A stretch of 64,000 nucleotides of DNA from contig CM074147.1 in the NCBI GenBank assembly GCA_037178625.1, positions 1,550,001 through 1,614,000 of the forward strand. The letters are read 5' to 3'. The stretch is from Skeletonema tropicum. Taxonomy: Eukaryota; Bacillariophyta; Thalassiosirophyceae; Thalassiosirales; Thalassiosiraceae. Under the pieces are notes generated by a model. The model was not told where the DNA came from. It searched no databases and worked only from the letters and a program-made list of their open reading frames with translations. Numbering within the stretch: the stretch's first letter is position 1; each line of letters begins with the position of its first letter. Both the position numbers and the translations under genes were made by a program. This document shows positions 41,484 to 53,220 of this stretch, in pieces.

Positions 41484-42673
41484 TTTGCTCCTCTTTTAGA
41501 CGGAACCGGCGAAAGACAGGTTAATAAAGGCCGTGCGCCGCGCCAAAATCTTCGTTTTTTGGAACCGGAGCCTTTTTTCAATTTTTTTTGTTAGTGAAAT
41601 GCTCTAGCTTTGGGCCACAATGGCCAAAATTATATTTTGGGGAGTTGCCGAGTATGCTTTTCCAGTATCACCATCCTTTTGTCGACCATAATGGGTGTTC
41701 TTTACATGTGTTGGCTGTAAAATAATTCCAATGCTCCGCTGAGAAATGCATGTGAGAGTCCACTAGCTTTTTGCTGCACAAATTTGGCAGGCCATCAGCC
41801 ATCAAAGCTAGTACCAAGCTAGAGAGCACCTTCAAATGCATATCGAAGAAAATATAAGGCTTCACCACCTGCCCCTCAGTATATATACTCTCATAATAGT
41901 CACCTAAAGGATAGTATCTCGGGACAAGCATGTAAACCACTTCCCTGAAACTTAATTTTGGCCACCATGGCCCAAAGCTAGAGCATTTCACTAACAAAAT
42001 AATTGCGGGAAAGGCTCCGGTTCCAAAAAATCGACGCGCACGGCCTTTATTATGGAACCGGTAGACCCTGTTCCATTAGCTTCCCCGCTTCTCCTGGTTC
42101 TTATATGGAACAGGGTCTATTCACAGATGCCTTTCTTGCTTACAATACCAGTGATACGTAGTTTACCGTAGCACAGAAATAACCAAAAGCGCCACACAAT
42201 TCGACGAGCACGCTCCGGCTCATGTCCCACACCCAGTCTACTTATTATCAAGCGAGGTGTTTTACGCTGAAGCGGCATGGCGGTGGCCGTTTCTGTAGAC
42301 ATCATTCAGCTCAACTCAGGTCGAAATGATCATTCATTTACTGCAGAAAGCCACCTGCGAGTGTGTGAGCACGTTCTCGGCTCGTGCTTGTGCTTCCCAG
42401 TCTACAGATATATCATCATGAAGCTTACGAAGAAGAGGTGTTGCGTTATTGAAAGAACACACCAGTTACAATTCAATCAAAATGTTATTTTGTACTCTAC
42501 TATTTACATGGATCAAGTACAGCAAGGAAGGCAGGCAGCAACAAGTAATTCATCAAAATAATACAAAGATGCAGACGCAGCAAAGAGATGTATCGTCTCG
42601 GAGTTCAATATAGTTCCATTCTGAACTAATACCATCTTCTTCTTCTTCTTCGATGTATGAAAAGCTCCGCACC

Positions 42674-43536
42674 TCACTCGCTAAGGCGAAGCCCACGGCG
42701 ACCGTCATCCGACGACGACGTCCAGCAACTTTTACCCGACTTGGATGAACTGGTAGAAGAGTGCCAGCTCTTGCAAGACTTGGACCACTTTGAGGACTTT
42801 GACTTGGAAGACTTGGAGCTCGAGGATGATGCGGAAGTCCATGTGGAGGAAGAAGAGGAAGAGGAGGAAGTGTCGCCTCTGTGTATGTGTGAGAATTGAA
42901 TGTGCAAGTAGCAAAAATATAGTTGATGAGCAAGTAGTGATTCATGGATCTTCTGTAATAAAATGTGTGCAGATGAACGGAAGAAGAGTAGAGGACAACT
43001 CGTTAATATCAATTTGAAAACTCACAGTTCTCTCTCCTCTTGACCAACATCTTCTGCTTCTTCCATCTTTTCAATCTCCCCGCCTCCATCGTAGTAGCGA
43101 AGTCCACGAAGGCGACTGCCTTCCGACGACGTCCAGCAACTTTTACCCGACTTGGATGAACTGGTAGAATGCCAGCTCTTACATGACTTGGACCACTTTG
43201 AGGACTTTGACTTGGAAGACTTGGAGCTTGAGGATGATGTGGATGACGATGTCCATGTGGAGCTCGAGGAAGAAGAAGAATTGCCTCTGTATATGCAAAC
43301 ACAAACAGCAAAAGCATGTGGTAAGTTGGTCAGTGATGCATGAGATAACATTATCAGCGCAACATACGCAATGTGGATGAAACGACAACAATCAATATGA
43401 CTACTCACAGTGCTCTTCCCGCATCCTCCTGTTTCATCAACAAAGCTGGATCCTTATTGAGCGCATCATCAGACCTCGCGAGTCCAACCTGAGATGCAGC
43501 GACGGTGAAAAGGAATAGAAAATGGAAGACTTTCAT
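42674..43536 (-). CDS. Silaffin-like secreted Lys/Ser/Trp-rich protein, array copy 2
   Basis: Exons 43536-43409, 43286-43026 and 42878-42674. The predicted 197-aa protein is identical to array copy 1: leader, two Ser/Lys/Trp modules and R-G-L sites. Identical flanks mean the three genes probably share regulation and cannot be told apart by coding sequence. Confidence 0.85.
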
Positions 43537-43992
43537 GCTGCGCGGTAGAGATAGATTCAGTTTATTCACACTTTGGATTTATGAGCTCCTGCTCGACGTG
43601 TTTGATAGGCAACATGCTTGGAGTTCTCCTTCCCCCAAAAGTCTGTGCATCTACATTGTTTCATCGTTCCTTGAAAAGTCGTAGTAATAGCCGCCATATA
43701 TGGCTCATAGATCTACACTAAACCGCATCTTGCTTGATGTTCTCTTGCCTTACAAGACGATGCAAGAATAATCGTATAGAAGATACAAGAAACTTTGTTG
43801 GAATGAATGTACTCTCTTGATTCATCGTGTAGAGATATCGAAGAAGCTATGAAGAATGAAGAAAAAATGGCTGGGTCAAGAGTCATCGAAAGGGCTTCGA
43901 AAGGGATGTATCATTGGCTTGGTTCTGTCTAATAGCAGAAAATCGGGGGCTAAGTATTGTAGTAGGTGTCTTCAAAAAGGTTTTGCTCTTTG

Positions 43993-45482
43993 CTAGTCGG
44001 CGCGCTATTCGCCGCATGCGGCGATGCGGCGCCGCACGGATAGAAAAGCCGATATCGAACACAACGAACGTCATTTTGGATATAAACAGGTATTTTTCAC
44101 CCCAACACCCAGCCAAATCTTGTTGCGTCGCAGAAAATCTGGCATACTACGCCAATATTGGCCAATAATATACCGATGCTTGAAGTTGAAAGACCAATAA
44201 CTTTCTATTTATATCGTTTGGAATGTATCTTGTACGGCTGGTGGTGGTGCTCCGTTCAATTGCTGCGATATTTGAGGTACTCATGCACGAAAAGTAAAAA
44301 AATCTTGAAAAAGTGCATCTGAAATGACGAATCCGAAGGCAAACCATAACATTATCGATCCCATACACCCTCCATCAACACTAAGAAGACACTCCCTAAC
44401 ACAATTTTTCACGCTGATTCCGAATATGTAAGCTGCAGCGTCCAATTCAAAGTAGTTTTGATGATAATTGCGGGTGACGCACACACACATGAAAATCTGC
44501 ACATACCAGGCATGTCATAAGATGCTCATGTTTATGTAATTTAGACAACATAATGGTAGCAGATCATTAATAAATCCTTCTATATTCTATGATACTTGTT
44601 CACTTCACTCGGATTTATTAATTGCACGCAATATCTACGCCATCATGGAGTTTTATGTCGATCATCCAGCCTCTCATTTCATGAGACTTTGTAGGAAAGG
44701 CACTGATAACAGTTATAATGTTGTCTCCAACCACAGCAAAAGGCGCACAATAGATGGCTGTTGATTTGATGAGGTGACAGATTCCCAATTGTACATGGAG
44801 GAGACGTCAATATTATGCCACAACACTCGTGTAGGAGACTGCAGGTGGGCTTCTCATAACCCACAATCAGTAGTTTCCCAGGAAACCAAGAGTTGCAGTA
44901 GTCACTGTGGTGATATGGACCAGTCCAGCTTCACAATCTTGATTATGATATAGTAGACAAGACCTCTATGATCCATGGTGTGGTTCCAGCATGTTTTGTG
45001 TCAGATATATACCCACTATTGATGGAGATACATTGTGGAAATCTTTCTAACTCGACTTCATAGATTTGATATGTTGGATAGGCGTTGCATGAGACCCACA
45101 ACCGGTCATTTAGCGCATATTCCGCCCATATATATAATATTGGTCGCCCCTACAACCTTACTTGCTGTTTCATTGACCGAAACGACGCCTTGGTGCTACT
45201 GGCTACATGTGCTCTGCGGCGGAGGGGATGAAAATCACCATTGCTATTGTGGCGGTCAAACGTCTCTTTCTGCTGAATATGGCGAGCCGCCGATAGAACC
45301 ATTGATTTCAGCGTCAAAAAATGGTCTAGAACCTACATTGTTACTTTGGAATGTCGACATTTAGGTGTGTAATGAGGGTAGTAGGAGGGAGGCCGTCATG
45401 GTGCGGCTCTTTTTTGTGTCGCAAATTGTGATTTTGGATTTGCGGCGAATGGCGCCGGTTCGGCGAATAGCGCGCCGACTAG
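43993..45482. mobile_element. Candidate non-autonomous element with 22-bp inverted termini (unit copy 3)
   Basis: The same 22-bp inverted termini as at 35995, offset 7,998 bp. Confidence 0.55.
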
Positions 45483-46672
45483 TTTGCTCCTCTTTTAGAC
45501 GGAACCGGCGAAAGACAGGTTAATAAAGGCCGTGCGCCGCGCCAAAATCTTCGTTTTTTGGAACCGGAGCCTTTTTTCAATTTTTTTTGTTAGTGAAATG
45601 CTCTAGCTTTGGGCCACAATGGCCAAAATTATATTTTGGGGAGTTGCCGAGTATGCTTTTCCAGTATCACCATCCTTTTGTCGACCATAATGGGTGTTCT
45701 TTACATGTGTTGGCTGTAAAATAATTCCAATGCTCCGCTGAGAAATGCATGTGAGAGTCCACTAGCTTTTTGCTGCACAAATTTGGCAGGCCATCAGCCA
45801 TCAAAGCTAGTACCAAGCTAGAGAGCACCTTCAAATGCATATCGAAGAAAATATAAGGCTTCACCACCTGCCCCTCAGTATATATACTCTCATAATAGTC
45901 ACCTAAAGGATAGTATCTCGGGACAAGCATGTAAACCACTTCCCTGAAACTTAATTTTGGCCACCATGGCCCAAAGCTAGAGCATTTCACTAACAAAATA
46001 ATTGCGGGAAAGGCTCCGGTTCCAAAAAATCGACGCGCACGGCCTTTATTATGGAACCGGTAGACCCTGTTCCATTAGCTTCCCCGCTTCTCCTGGTTCT
46101 TATATGGAACAGGGTCTATTCACAGATGCCTTTCTTGCTTACAATACCAGTGATACGTAGTTTACCGTAGCACAGAAATAACCAAAAGCGCCACACAATT
46201 CGACGAGCACGCTCCGGCTCATGTCCCACACCCAGTCTACTTATTATCAAGCGAGGTGTTTTACGCTGAAGCGGCATGGCGGTGGCCGTTTCTGTAGACA
46301 TCATTCAGCTCAACTCAGGTCGAAATGATCATTCATTTACTGCAGAAAGCCACCTGCGAGTGTGTGAGCACGTTCTCGGCTCGTGCTTGTGCTTCCCAGT
46401 CTACAGATATATCATCATGAAGCTTACGAAGAAGAGGTGTTGCGTTATTGAAAGAACACACCAGTTACAATTCAATCAAAATGTTATTTTGTACTCTACT
46501 ATTTACATGGATCAAGTACAGCAAGGAAGGCAGGCAGCAACAAGTAATTCATCAAAATAATACAAAGATGCAGACGCAGCAAAGAGATGTATCGTCTCGG
46601 AGTTCAATATAGTTCCATTCTGAACTAATACCATCTTCTTCTTCTTCTTCGATGTATGAAAAGCTCCGCACC

Positions 46673-47535
46673 TCACTCGCTAAGGCGAAGCCCACGGCGA
46701 CCGTCATCCGACGACGACGTCCAGCAACTTTTACCCGACTTGGATGAACTGGTAGAAGAGTGCCAGCTCTTGCAAGACTTGGACCACTTTGAGGACTTTG
46801 ACTTGGAAGACTTGGAGCTCGAGGATGATGCGGAAGTCCATGTGGAGGAAGAAGAGGAAGAGGAGGAAGTGTCGCCTCTGTGTATGTGTGAGAATTGAAT
46901 GTGCAAGTAGCAAAAATATAGTTGATGAGCAAGTAGTGATTCATGGATCTTCTGTAATAAAATGTGTGCAGATGAACGGAAGAAGAGTAGAGGACAACTC
47001 GTTAATATCAATTTGAAAACTCACAGTTCTCTCTCCTCTTGACCAACATCTTCTGCTTCTTCCATCTTTTCAATCTCCCCGCCTCCATCGTAGTAGCGAA
47101 GTCCACGAAGGCGACTGCCTTCCGACGACGTCCAGCAACTTTTACCCGACTTGGATGAACTGGTAGAATGCCAGCTCTTACATGACTTGGACCACTTTGA
47201 GGACTTTGACTTGGAAGACTTGGAGCTTGAGGATGATGTGGATGACGATGTCCATGTGGAGCTCGAGGAAGAAGAAGAATTGCCTCTGTATATGCAAACA
47301 CAAACAGCAAAAGCATGTGGTAAGTTGGTCAGTGATGCATGAGATAACATTATCAGCGCAACATACGCAATGTGGATGAAACGACAACAATCAATATGAC
47401 TACTCACAGTGCTCTTCCCGCATCCTCCTGTTTCATCAACAAAGCTGGATCCTTATTGAGCGCATCATCAGACCTCGCGAGTCCAACCTGAGATGCAGCG
47501 ACGGTGAAAAGGAATAGAAAATGGAAGACTTTCAT
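46673..47535 (-). CDS. Silaffin-like secreted Lys/Ser/Trp-rich protein, array copy 3
   Basis: Exons 47535-47408, 47285-47025 and 46877-46673. The protein is identical to the other two array copies. Its upstream region runs out of the array into unique sequence, so this copy is the best candidate for the ancestral promoter context. Confidence 0.85.
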
Positions 47536-47884
47536 GCTGCGCGGTAGAGATAGATTCAGTTTATTCACACTTTGGATTTATGAGCTCCTGCTCGACGTGT
47601 TTGATAGGCAACATGCTTGGAGTTCTCCTTCCCCCAAAAGTCTGTGCATCTACATTGTTTCATCGTTCCTTGAAAAGTCGTAGTAATAGCCGCCATATAT
47701 GGCTCATAGATCTACACTAAACCGCATCTTGCTTGATGTTCTCTTGCCTTACAAGACGATGCAAGAATAATCGTATAGAAGATACAAGAAACTTTGTTGG
47801 AATGAATGTACTCTCTTGATTCATCGTGTAGAGATATCGAAGAAGCTATGAAGAATGAAGAAAAAATGGCTGGGTCAAGAGTCA

Positions 47885-48507
47885 AGGGTACTCAGGTATC
47901 CAGATCCAGCAGATAAAGCGCAATGAACATCATCTACATAGCATCCCAACAATCTATTTCTTCCGAGAAGAGACCATGATTCTGTCTCCATTTCTTCGGA
48001 GAAGAGATCGGATTTGCTGTCTCCCAAGATTCCAAACATTGGAATTGATACTTACAGTGTTTAGTGACATCATTGTCTCGTTGGGCTCGTGCTGGCTCGT
48101 GCAAGCCATCATTATGCGTTATCTACAAGTACAGTTATTTGGTACTTGGTACAGATACTTAGACAGTTAGTTTGCCATTGAATTTGCAGTCCCTCACCAA
48201 CAGACACACAAATGGCGTAGATAAGTAAAATATTACATGACGAGCTCTTCGACGGACCACTTCCACGCAAAAAGTAACTTCCTTCCACTTGAGTTTAGGA
48301 GTATTGGGCAGCAGCCCCCATCGTGGTTAAAATAATAATAGCAGAAGTAGACAGCGCAGGCGTCAAGTAGTTGTGGAGAGAGCGGCCTACAGTCTATCGG
48401 GGAGGAAATCCATCAGCAAAACATTAATTCATAAAAGATTCTTTCCCTGCACTGAGGAATAGGAGCTGTCGACCACACAATTCCCGCGCATAAAAAATAT
48501 TTCCATC
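47885..48507. other. Intergenic region between silaffin-like array and bHLH gene
   Basis: The left part resembles sequence upstream of the complete gene at 25409 (ATTTCTTCCGAGAAGAG near 47957). The right part should hold the bHLH promoter. No gene is supported. Confidence 0.5.
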
Positions 48508-50358
48508 ATGAGCGGCGAAGACAACCACCATCATCAACAACTAAACATCACCCATGCCGATTACGATTGGATGGGCGTGCTTGATTCACTAGAGGCGGAG
48601 AGTTTTGTTCAGGACCTTTCGACTGCCAGTGAGGACCATCATCACCACCACCACGCTCATGCTCACCCGTCTGCAGTTGCTCCGACGGCAGCAGCAGTAG
48701 TAGCCCCCTCCACCACCACCACCGCTACTGCTACCGATGATCAAAAGTTGGCAGCGGTAGTTGCAGCAGCCAACAATTATTCTTCGGCCACAGCTACAGC
48801 GGCGGCGGCGGCGGCGGCACTCAATGAATCATCACACAGCAGCATCTCCTATCAAACCAACCACTCCAACATCACTACTTCCTCTCAAGTAGACAACACC
48901 ACCAGCAGCAATAATAATAATGCAGACGACAAGAAGCAATGCCGCATCCAACGCAAACGAGATCGAGAAAAGCAACGGCGCCTCGATACCAACTCACAAT
49001 TCAATGCGTTGGCCAAGATTGTTAGGGAGATTGAAAGTACCGATTTTGTCGAGGAGGATCAACAAAACATCAACTTGACGGCAAGTGGTGGAAGTGTAGC
49101 TGACCACGGGGATCAACAGGGAGACAATCCTCATCATCATGAACAACTGGGTGGCTCATCCATGACGAAAAAGTTCAAATCAGACGCCACAACCGCTACA
49201 ACTACCACCACCAACAATTCGTCTTCTTCCTCACTGACATTCAACCCCTCCAACCGCGTAGATCTAATCAGCCGTACCATCTCCCAACTCACACGCTTCC
49301 GATCCATCCGTCGCCGTCGCAATGATGAATTGTTTGTGATTCGACGTACCAATACTGAAATGAGGAAGGAGATTGAACAGTTGAGGAAGATGGTGGCGCA
49401 TTATAAGACTGTGGGGAGTATGCCTGGTCCTGGTGGAAGTGGTGTTGGTGACATGAATTCGAGTGGTGTTGGGGGGACGTATGGTGATGGAAGTAGTGGA
49501 CTTCATAATTCGTCAAATCATGGGCCGAATTCGTACTATCCACAAAAGCCAGAACAAGTCATGATGATGGTACCAATGATGGTACCTCAAAATGCTGTGG
49601 GGCAGATTGCTGCGGGATTTGGTGGGGCTCATACGACTGGTCCTGCTGGTGGGCAGCAGCAATATGGGCAGCAACAGCAGCAGCAATGGATGCCCATGAT
49701 GATGGCTCCACCACCTCCTCCTCCTCCTACGCATCAGCCGCAGGTTCAAATGCCATCTCCGGGTGTGGCGGCTGCTCCCTTTGCTCAAGGGGGAGAGAGC
49801 AATACTACTCCTGTTGGTGGAGCTGGAGCGGCAGCTACGGCACCTCCAACTCCATCCGAGTCATCACAGAGTAACAATGGCGATGCAGCATTCAATGGTG
49901 TGCAGCAGCAGCAGCAACAGCAACAGCAGGGTCCGCCACCAGCAGCTGCAGCAACCATGCCACCCAATGCGCATCAACCTCCCGTGTACTATCAAATGGC
50001 TCCAGCTGCAATGGTATATCAACCTCCTCACAATCAACAGCAAGCACCGATGGCCATGCCGATGCAGCAGCAGCAACCATCATTGTACCATCAGCAGCAG
50101 CAGCCAACTAACAACGCCCAAATGGGTGGTATTAACAACAACGTGCCAATGAACACCATGGCTCAACAACCTCAACCATCATCTCAACAACAACCGCAAC
50201 AACCATCGTCCACATCATCGTCACATCCATCACCTGAATCATCACCTCTCCAACAACCCCAACAACAACCGCAACAACCACCAGTTGGAGGGAAGGAAGC
50301 ACCACCATCTGGTTCTACCAACGAAGGAGACGGAGGTAATTTGGCACATTGTGCGTAA
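48508..50358 (+). CDS. bHLH-leucine-zipper transcription factor with polyQ C-terminus
   Basis: A single-exon 616-aa protein. The first 150 residues are low complexity (His run, Ala runs). A basic region and helix 1, KKQCRIQRKRDREKQRRLDT then NSQFNALAKIVREIE, lie near residues 145-178. An unusually long loop of about 70 residues follows, then helix 2 SNRVDLISRTISQLTRFRSI (about 247-266), which runs into a heptad-type coiled coil (NDELFVIRRTNTEMRKEIEQ to LRKMVAHYK). The remainder is rich in Gln, Pro, Gly and Met, with several CAG/CAA tracts, typical of an activation domain. Likely nuclear; targets unknown. The long loop makes the bHLH assignment less certain than the basic region alone suggests. 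Confidence 0.75.
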   Translation: MSGEDNHHHQQLNITHADYDWMGVLDSLEAESFVQDLSTASEDHHHHHHAHAHPSAVAPTAAAVVAPSTTTTATATDDQKLAAVVAAANNYSSATATAAAAAAALNESSHSSISYQTNHSNITTSSQVDNTTSSNNNNADDKKQCRIQRKRDREKQRRLDTNSQFNALAKIVREIESTDFVEEDQQNINLTASGGSVADHGDQQGDNPHHHEQLGGSSMTKKFKSDATTATTTTTNNSSSSSLTFNPSNRVDLISRTISQLTRFRSIRRRRNDELFVIRRTNTEMRKEIEQLRKMVAHYKTVGSMPGPGGSGVGDMNSSGVGGTYGDGSSGLHNSSNHGPNSYYPQKPEQVMMMVPMMVPQNAVGQIAAGFGGAHTTGPAGGQQQYGQQQQQQWMPMMMAPPPPPPPTHQPQVQMPSPGVAAAPFAQGGESNTTPVGGAGAAATAPPTPSESSQSNNGDAAFNGVQQQQQQQQQGPPPAAAATMPPNAHQPPVYYQMAPAAMVYQPPHNQQQAPMAMPMQQQQPSLYHQQQQPTNNAQMGGINNNVPMNTMAQQPQPSSQQQPQQPSSTSSSHPSPESSPLQQPQQQPQQPPVGGKEAPPSGSTNEGDGGNLAHCA

Positions 50359-50718
50359 AGACATTGACTTCGGTGGAATTTGGCATTGTTGCACGTACGA
50401 GTGCACACGTATGGAGAGAAGAAGACGAGCTAGCTTAATGTAACGTCTTGACTGTGTGCATTTGTGGATGGAATATAATATATGTATTTAGAACTAACTA
50501 TTGTGGAATACTTGGTCGTACTTGGCATCGCTAGAACCTCTGAGTGTTGCCTGCTCTCTTTTTATGCACGAGCAATTCACTCAATGGTTAGGATTCGGAA
50601 GGGACTTCAGAGATTCCGACTCGAATTGAACGTATGTGACTTTAGAACTACAAAGTGTCGCTTTCATGAGATTCAAAGCTTCATATGCACAAACTGTTCT
50701 TCGCCAAGGGCTACTTAT
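50359..50718. other. Convergent intergenic region
   Basis: The 3' flank of the bHLH gene and of the MYND gene on the other strand. The small frames here are not convincing. Confidence 0.5.
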
Positions 50719-51726
50719 TTACTTGTCTCTCTCAACGTATCCACAACAGTATTGTTTGTGTATATTCCAGTTCTCCACTTGGCACTCACGAGAACAATAA
50801 TTTACTCGGCGGCATGAAGAGCAACATTTGGTGCGGCTACGCTTCACCTGACGACCAGGATGAGGGCAGTTAATGTTGTAACATAGCCCAAGCTTCTTCA
50901 CGGATCTGACTTGTTCGTACTTTGCATCCAAGCATGAGCAAGTGATGCGCTTCTTGAAGAAGCTGATAAGCGTGTGCTCGTCAGGGTCGAAAAACAACTC
51001 ATTTATCTTTGGCCAATTCATTGAGAGGCGCTCTTTGCGTAGATTGCATGAGACATGTTGCTCAAAGCAGTAGGCAAGGGAAGCATAGTTACTTGCAGCT
51101 ATGTTGTTTCCTTCGAGTATATATTCTGTTCCCAAATTCAAGAATGTGGATGACACAGTATCCATCACTGCGTCGCTGTCCCAAACATTCGCATACTTCT
51201 CCCTCGTGGCAAGATATACCGCTCGGATGTTGCAGTTGAAAACACCCCCAGTGGCATTGTTATTATATAGCCTCCTGAATTCATAAAAGAAGTTTTTCAT
51301 TCTTTTGTATGAAAGTTGGGGAGTTTCAGGAGGCGGCGGTTTTTTTACATGAACACATCCAGAAGAGTTTCCTTTGGTCGGACCGGCAATTTGCGTATGG
51401 CGCGTGTGCGTACCGGGCAGTCTAAGAGAAAGCATGTCAGTTTCAAAGGGTGACTCCACTAGCACTAGACTCTCCTCTTTTCCATTCATATTCATTGCAC
51501 TGCTCTTTATTCTTTGAACTTGATTTTGCAGCCGCTTCTCCTCCGCCCTTGGATTCTTACTCTGCCCTTTTGTTATCACCTGGCGATTTCGATTAGAATC
51601 TTCTGATTCTTCTTCGAGGCTATGCTCTCCCGATTGCCTCGCCGCCGCCTCACCCTCTGTCTCTGCCGCTTCTTGGCCTTTGACCGTCCTCCCCTTCCTC
51701 CTCATCTTGCCCTTCCTCTTCTTCAT
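50719..51726 (-). CDS. MYND-type zinc-finger protein
   Basis: 335 aa with no introns. The N-terminus is strongly basic (MKKRKGKMRRKGRTVKG) and could be a nuclear localisation signal, followed by a charged, low-complexity stretch. The middle (NASGG-like NATGGVFNCNIRAVYLATRE to YASLAYCFEQHVSCNLRKER) looks folded, possibly TPR-like helices, but I cannot name it. The C-terminus carries the MYND finger: CYNINC, then KCCSSCRRVNYCSRECQVEN and WNIHKQYC, giving the expected Cys/His ligands. MYND fingers mediate protein-protein contacts; diatoms have many such proteins. Partners unknown. Confidence 0.8.
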   Translation of the reverse strand: MKKRKGKMRRKGRTVKGQEAAETEGEAAARQSGEHSLEEESEDSNRNRQVITKGQSKNPRAEEKRLQNQVQRIKSSAMNMNGKEESLVLVESPFETDMLSLRLPGTHTRHTQIAGPTKGNSSGCVHVKKPPPPETPQLSYKRMKNFFYEFRRLYNNNATGGVFNCNIRAVYLATREKYANVWDSDAVMDTVSSTFLNLGTEYILEGNNIAASNYASLAYCFEQHVSCNLRKERLSMNWPKINELFFDPDEHTLISFFKKRITCSCLDAKYEQVRSVKKLGLCYNINCPHPGRQVKRSRTKCCSSCRRVNYCSRECQVENWNIHKQYCCGYVERDK

Positions 51727-52043
51727 TATTGATAATTACGGCAACAAACAAAGCCAAGTTTCGTGGATGACAGCTTTCAGCCAGAAAATCTATTGTGTAA
51801 AAGATGATAGGTAAGTATTATGATCTCAAGAGGAACACTCCTACAAATGCCTCTCCGATTTGCGATTTGACAGTGAGTACTACTTTCTTAGTGAGTGGAG
51901 TGTGGAGTTCGCAGGTTTGGTTCTGCCCTCGCGGCGTTAGATGGTTCATGTTCCTCGTGAATGATGTATGTGGTAGTAAGTCTGAATGTGGTGCGGTAAA
52001 CAAAAGCGATTTAGATGATTTTTTCCGAGAAAACCGATTCACC
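51727..52043. other. Intergenic region upstream of the MYND gene
   Basis: It should contain the MYND promoter. The overlapping short frames on both strands at 51804-52052 are unlikely to be genes. Confidence 0.4.
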
Positions 52044-52155
52044 CGAGGGTAAGAATTCTTACCCTCGAGGGTAAGAATTCTTACCTTACAAAACTTATCT
52101 TTGAGTGTAAGAAATCTTACCCTCGAGCCCTCGAGGGTAAGAAATCTTACCCTCT
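52044..52155. repeat. Cluster of nested palindromes based on GGTAAGAA/TTCTTACC
   Basis: A perfect 24-bp palindrome spans 52044-52067 (CGAGGGTAAGAA and its complement). It is followed by GGTAAGAATTCTTACC, GTAAGAAATCTTAC, CCTCGAGCCCTCGAGG and another GGTAAGAAATCTTACC. The same half-site (CGAATTCTTACCC) recurs at about 52225. Confidence 0.9.
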
Positions 52156-52461
52156 GAAAAGTTCACCCTCTTCAACTCATCGCCAACACACATCATCAAT
52201 CATCACACCCTATCACACCGCCGCGAATTCTTACCCTTGAAGAATTTAGATCTAAATCATAGGAGTATCCGACTCACTCTGTTGCAGGAAGATCCCCGAA
52301 AAGCGTATGTACACTACTAGTACGTAAAATAGTATACTACTAGGTACCTATCTACGGTACAATAAGTAGCTACATATCTACATAAGGTATGTAGTACCTT
52401 ACGCTATGTACCTCTACATCATTCAGCTGATGTCAGCTGACGTCCGCTCATCAGCGGACGT

Positions 52462-53220
52462 CCGCTGACATCCGTTCATGATTGAACGAGGTGAGTGATG
52501 AAATAACACATCATGTTATCATGATGATTAACAACGACGGCAGCAACGACGTTGGGGGGGTTAGCCACTTATCATAGGGATAGCGCAGGCTCGTCTTCTT
52601 CCTCGCTATGGCGGGGCGGGGAGATAGCCGAAAAACGAAGGGGAATTGCACAAAAACTGTTGTTGTGCGGCCCCGCATCATAGAAATCATTATATTAATC
52701 CTTCTGCTTCGGGGGGAGGTTGTTGGCTCGGTGAGCATCTCCGGACCACATCAGCTGCGGATACACCGGCGACCGCTGGATGTGATCGTGGCAAATCTAA
52801 TAGACCGAGTAGGAGACTCGCTGATGAGTATGATGTGAAGGCATCGAGCGTACAGCAACTCGATTATAATATTATTCAGTTGCTACTAATACAAATAAGA
52901 TTAAACCATCATAAGAAATAGAAGGATTTACTAATGAAGCACGGCTATTAAATCAACTTTATCTGCTAAAGTCAATGAGGGTGATCTTTTATTATTAGTA
53001 TATATTTATCGATATACGTTTGGCTATAATTTCGCAGTTCCCCTTCGTTTTTCGGCTATCTCCCCACCCCGCGTAGCGAGGAAGAAGACGAGCCTGCGCT
53101 ATCCCTATGATAAGTGGCTAACCCCCCCAACGTCGTTGCTGCTGTCGTTGTTGAACATCATGATAACATGATGTGTTATTGCATCACTCCCCTCGTTCAA
53201 TCATGAACGGATGTCAGCGG
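52462..53220. mobile_element. Foldback/MITE-like element with ~189-bp inverted repeats
   Basis: 52462-52651 is inverted at 53032-53220 with few mismatches (CCGCTGACATCCGTTCATGA, the GTTGGGGGGGTTAGCCACTT block, AGATAGCCGAAAAACGAAGG). The 380-bp centre is AT-rich toward the right and non-coding. The plus-strand frames at 52608-52921 span an arm and are not genes. Confidence 0.8.

Larger units (their letters stand above)
39887..43885. repeat. Tandem 3,999-bp unit, copy 2
   Basis: Head-to-tail with copies 1 and 3; no difference was seen in the compared segments. The inverted-terminus insertion lies at 39994-41483 and the hairpin at 41523-42051. Confidence 0.95.
43886..47884. repeat. Tandem 3,999-bp unit, copy 3
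   Basis: The last unit. After GGCTGGGTCAAGAGTCA it passes into AGGGTACTCAGG, single-copy sequence that continues the silaffin-type upstream region. The insertion lies at 43993-45482 and the hairpin at 45522-46050. Confidence 0.95.

Noticed and set aside
52608..52921. Plus-strand frames in the foldback element
   Set aside because: They run across one inverted arm and the non-coding centre, with no recognisable domain.
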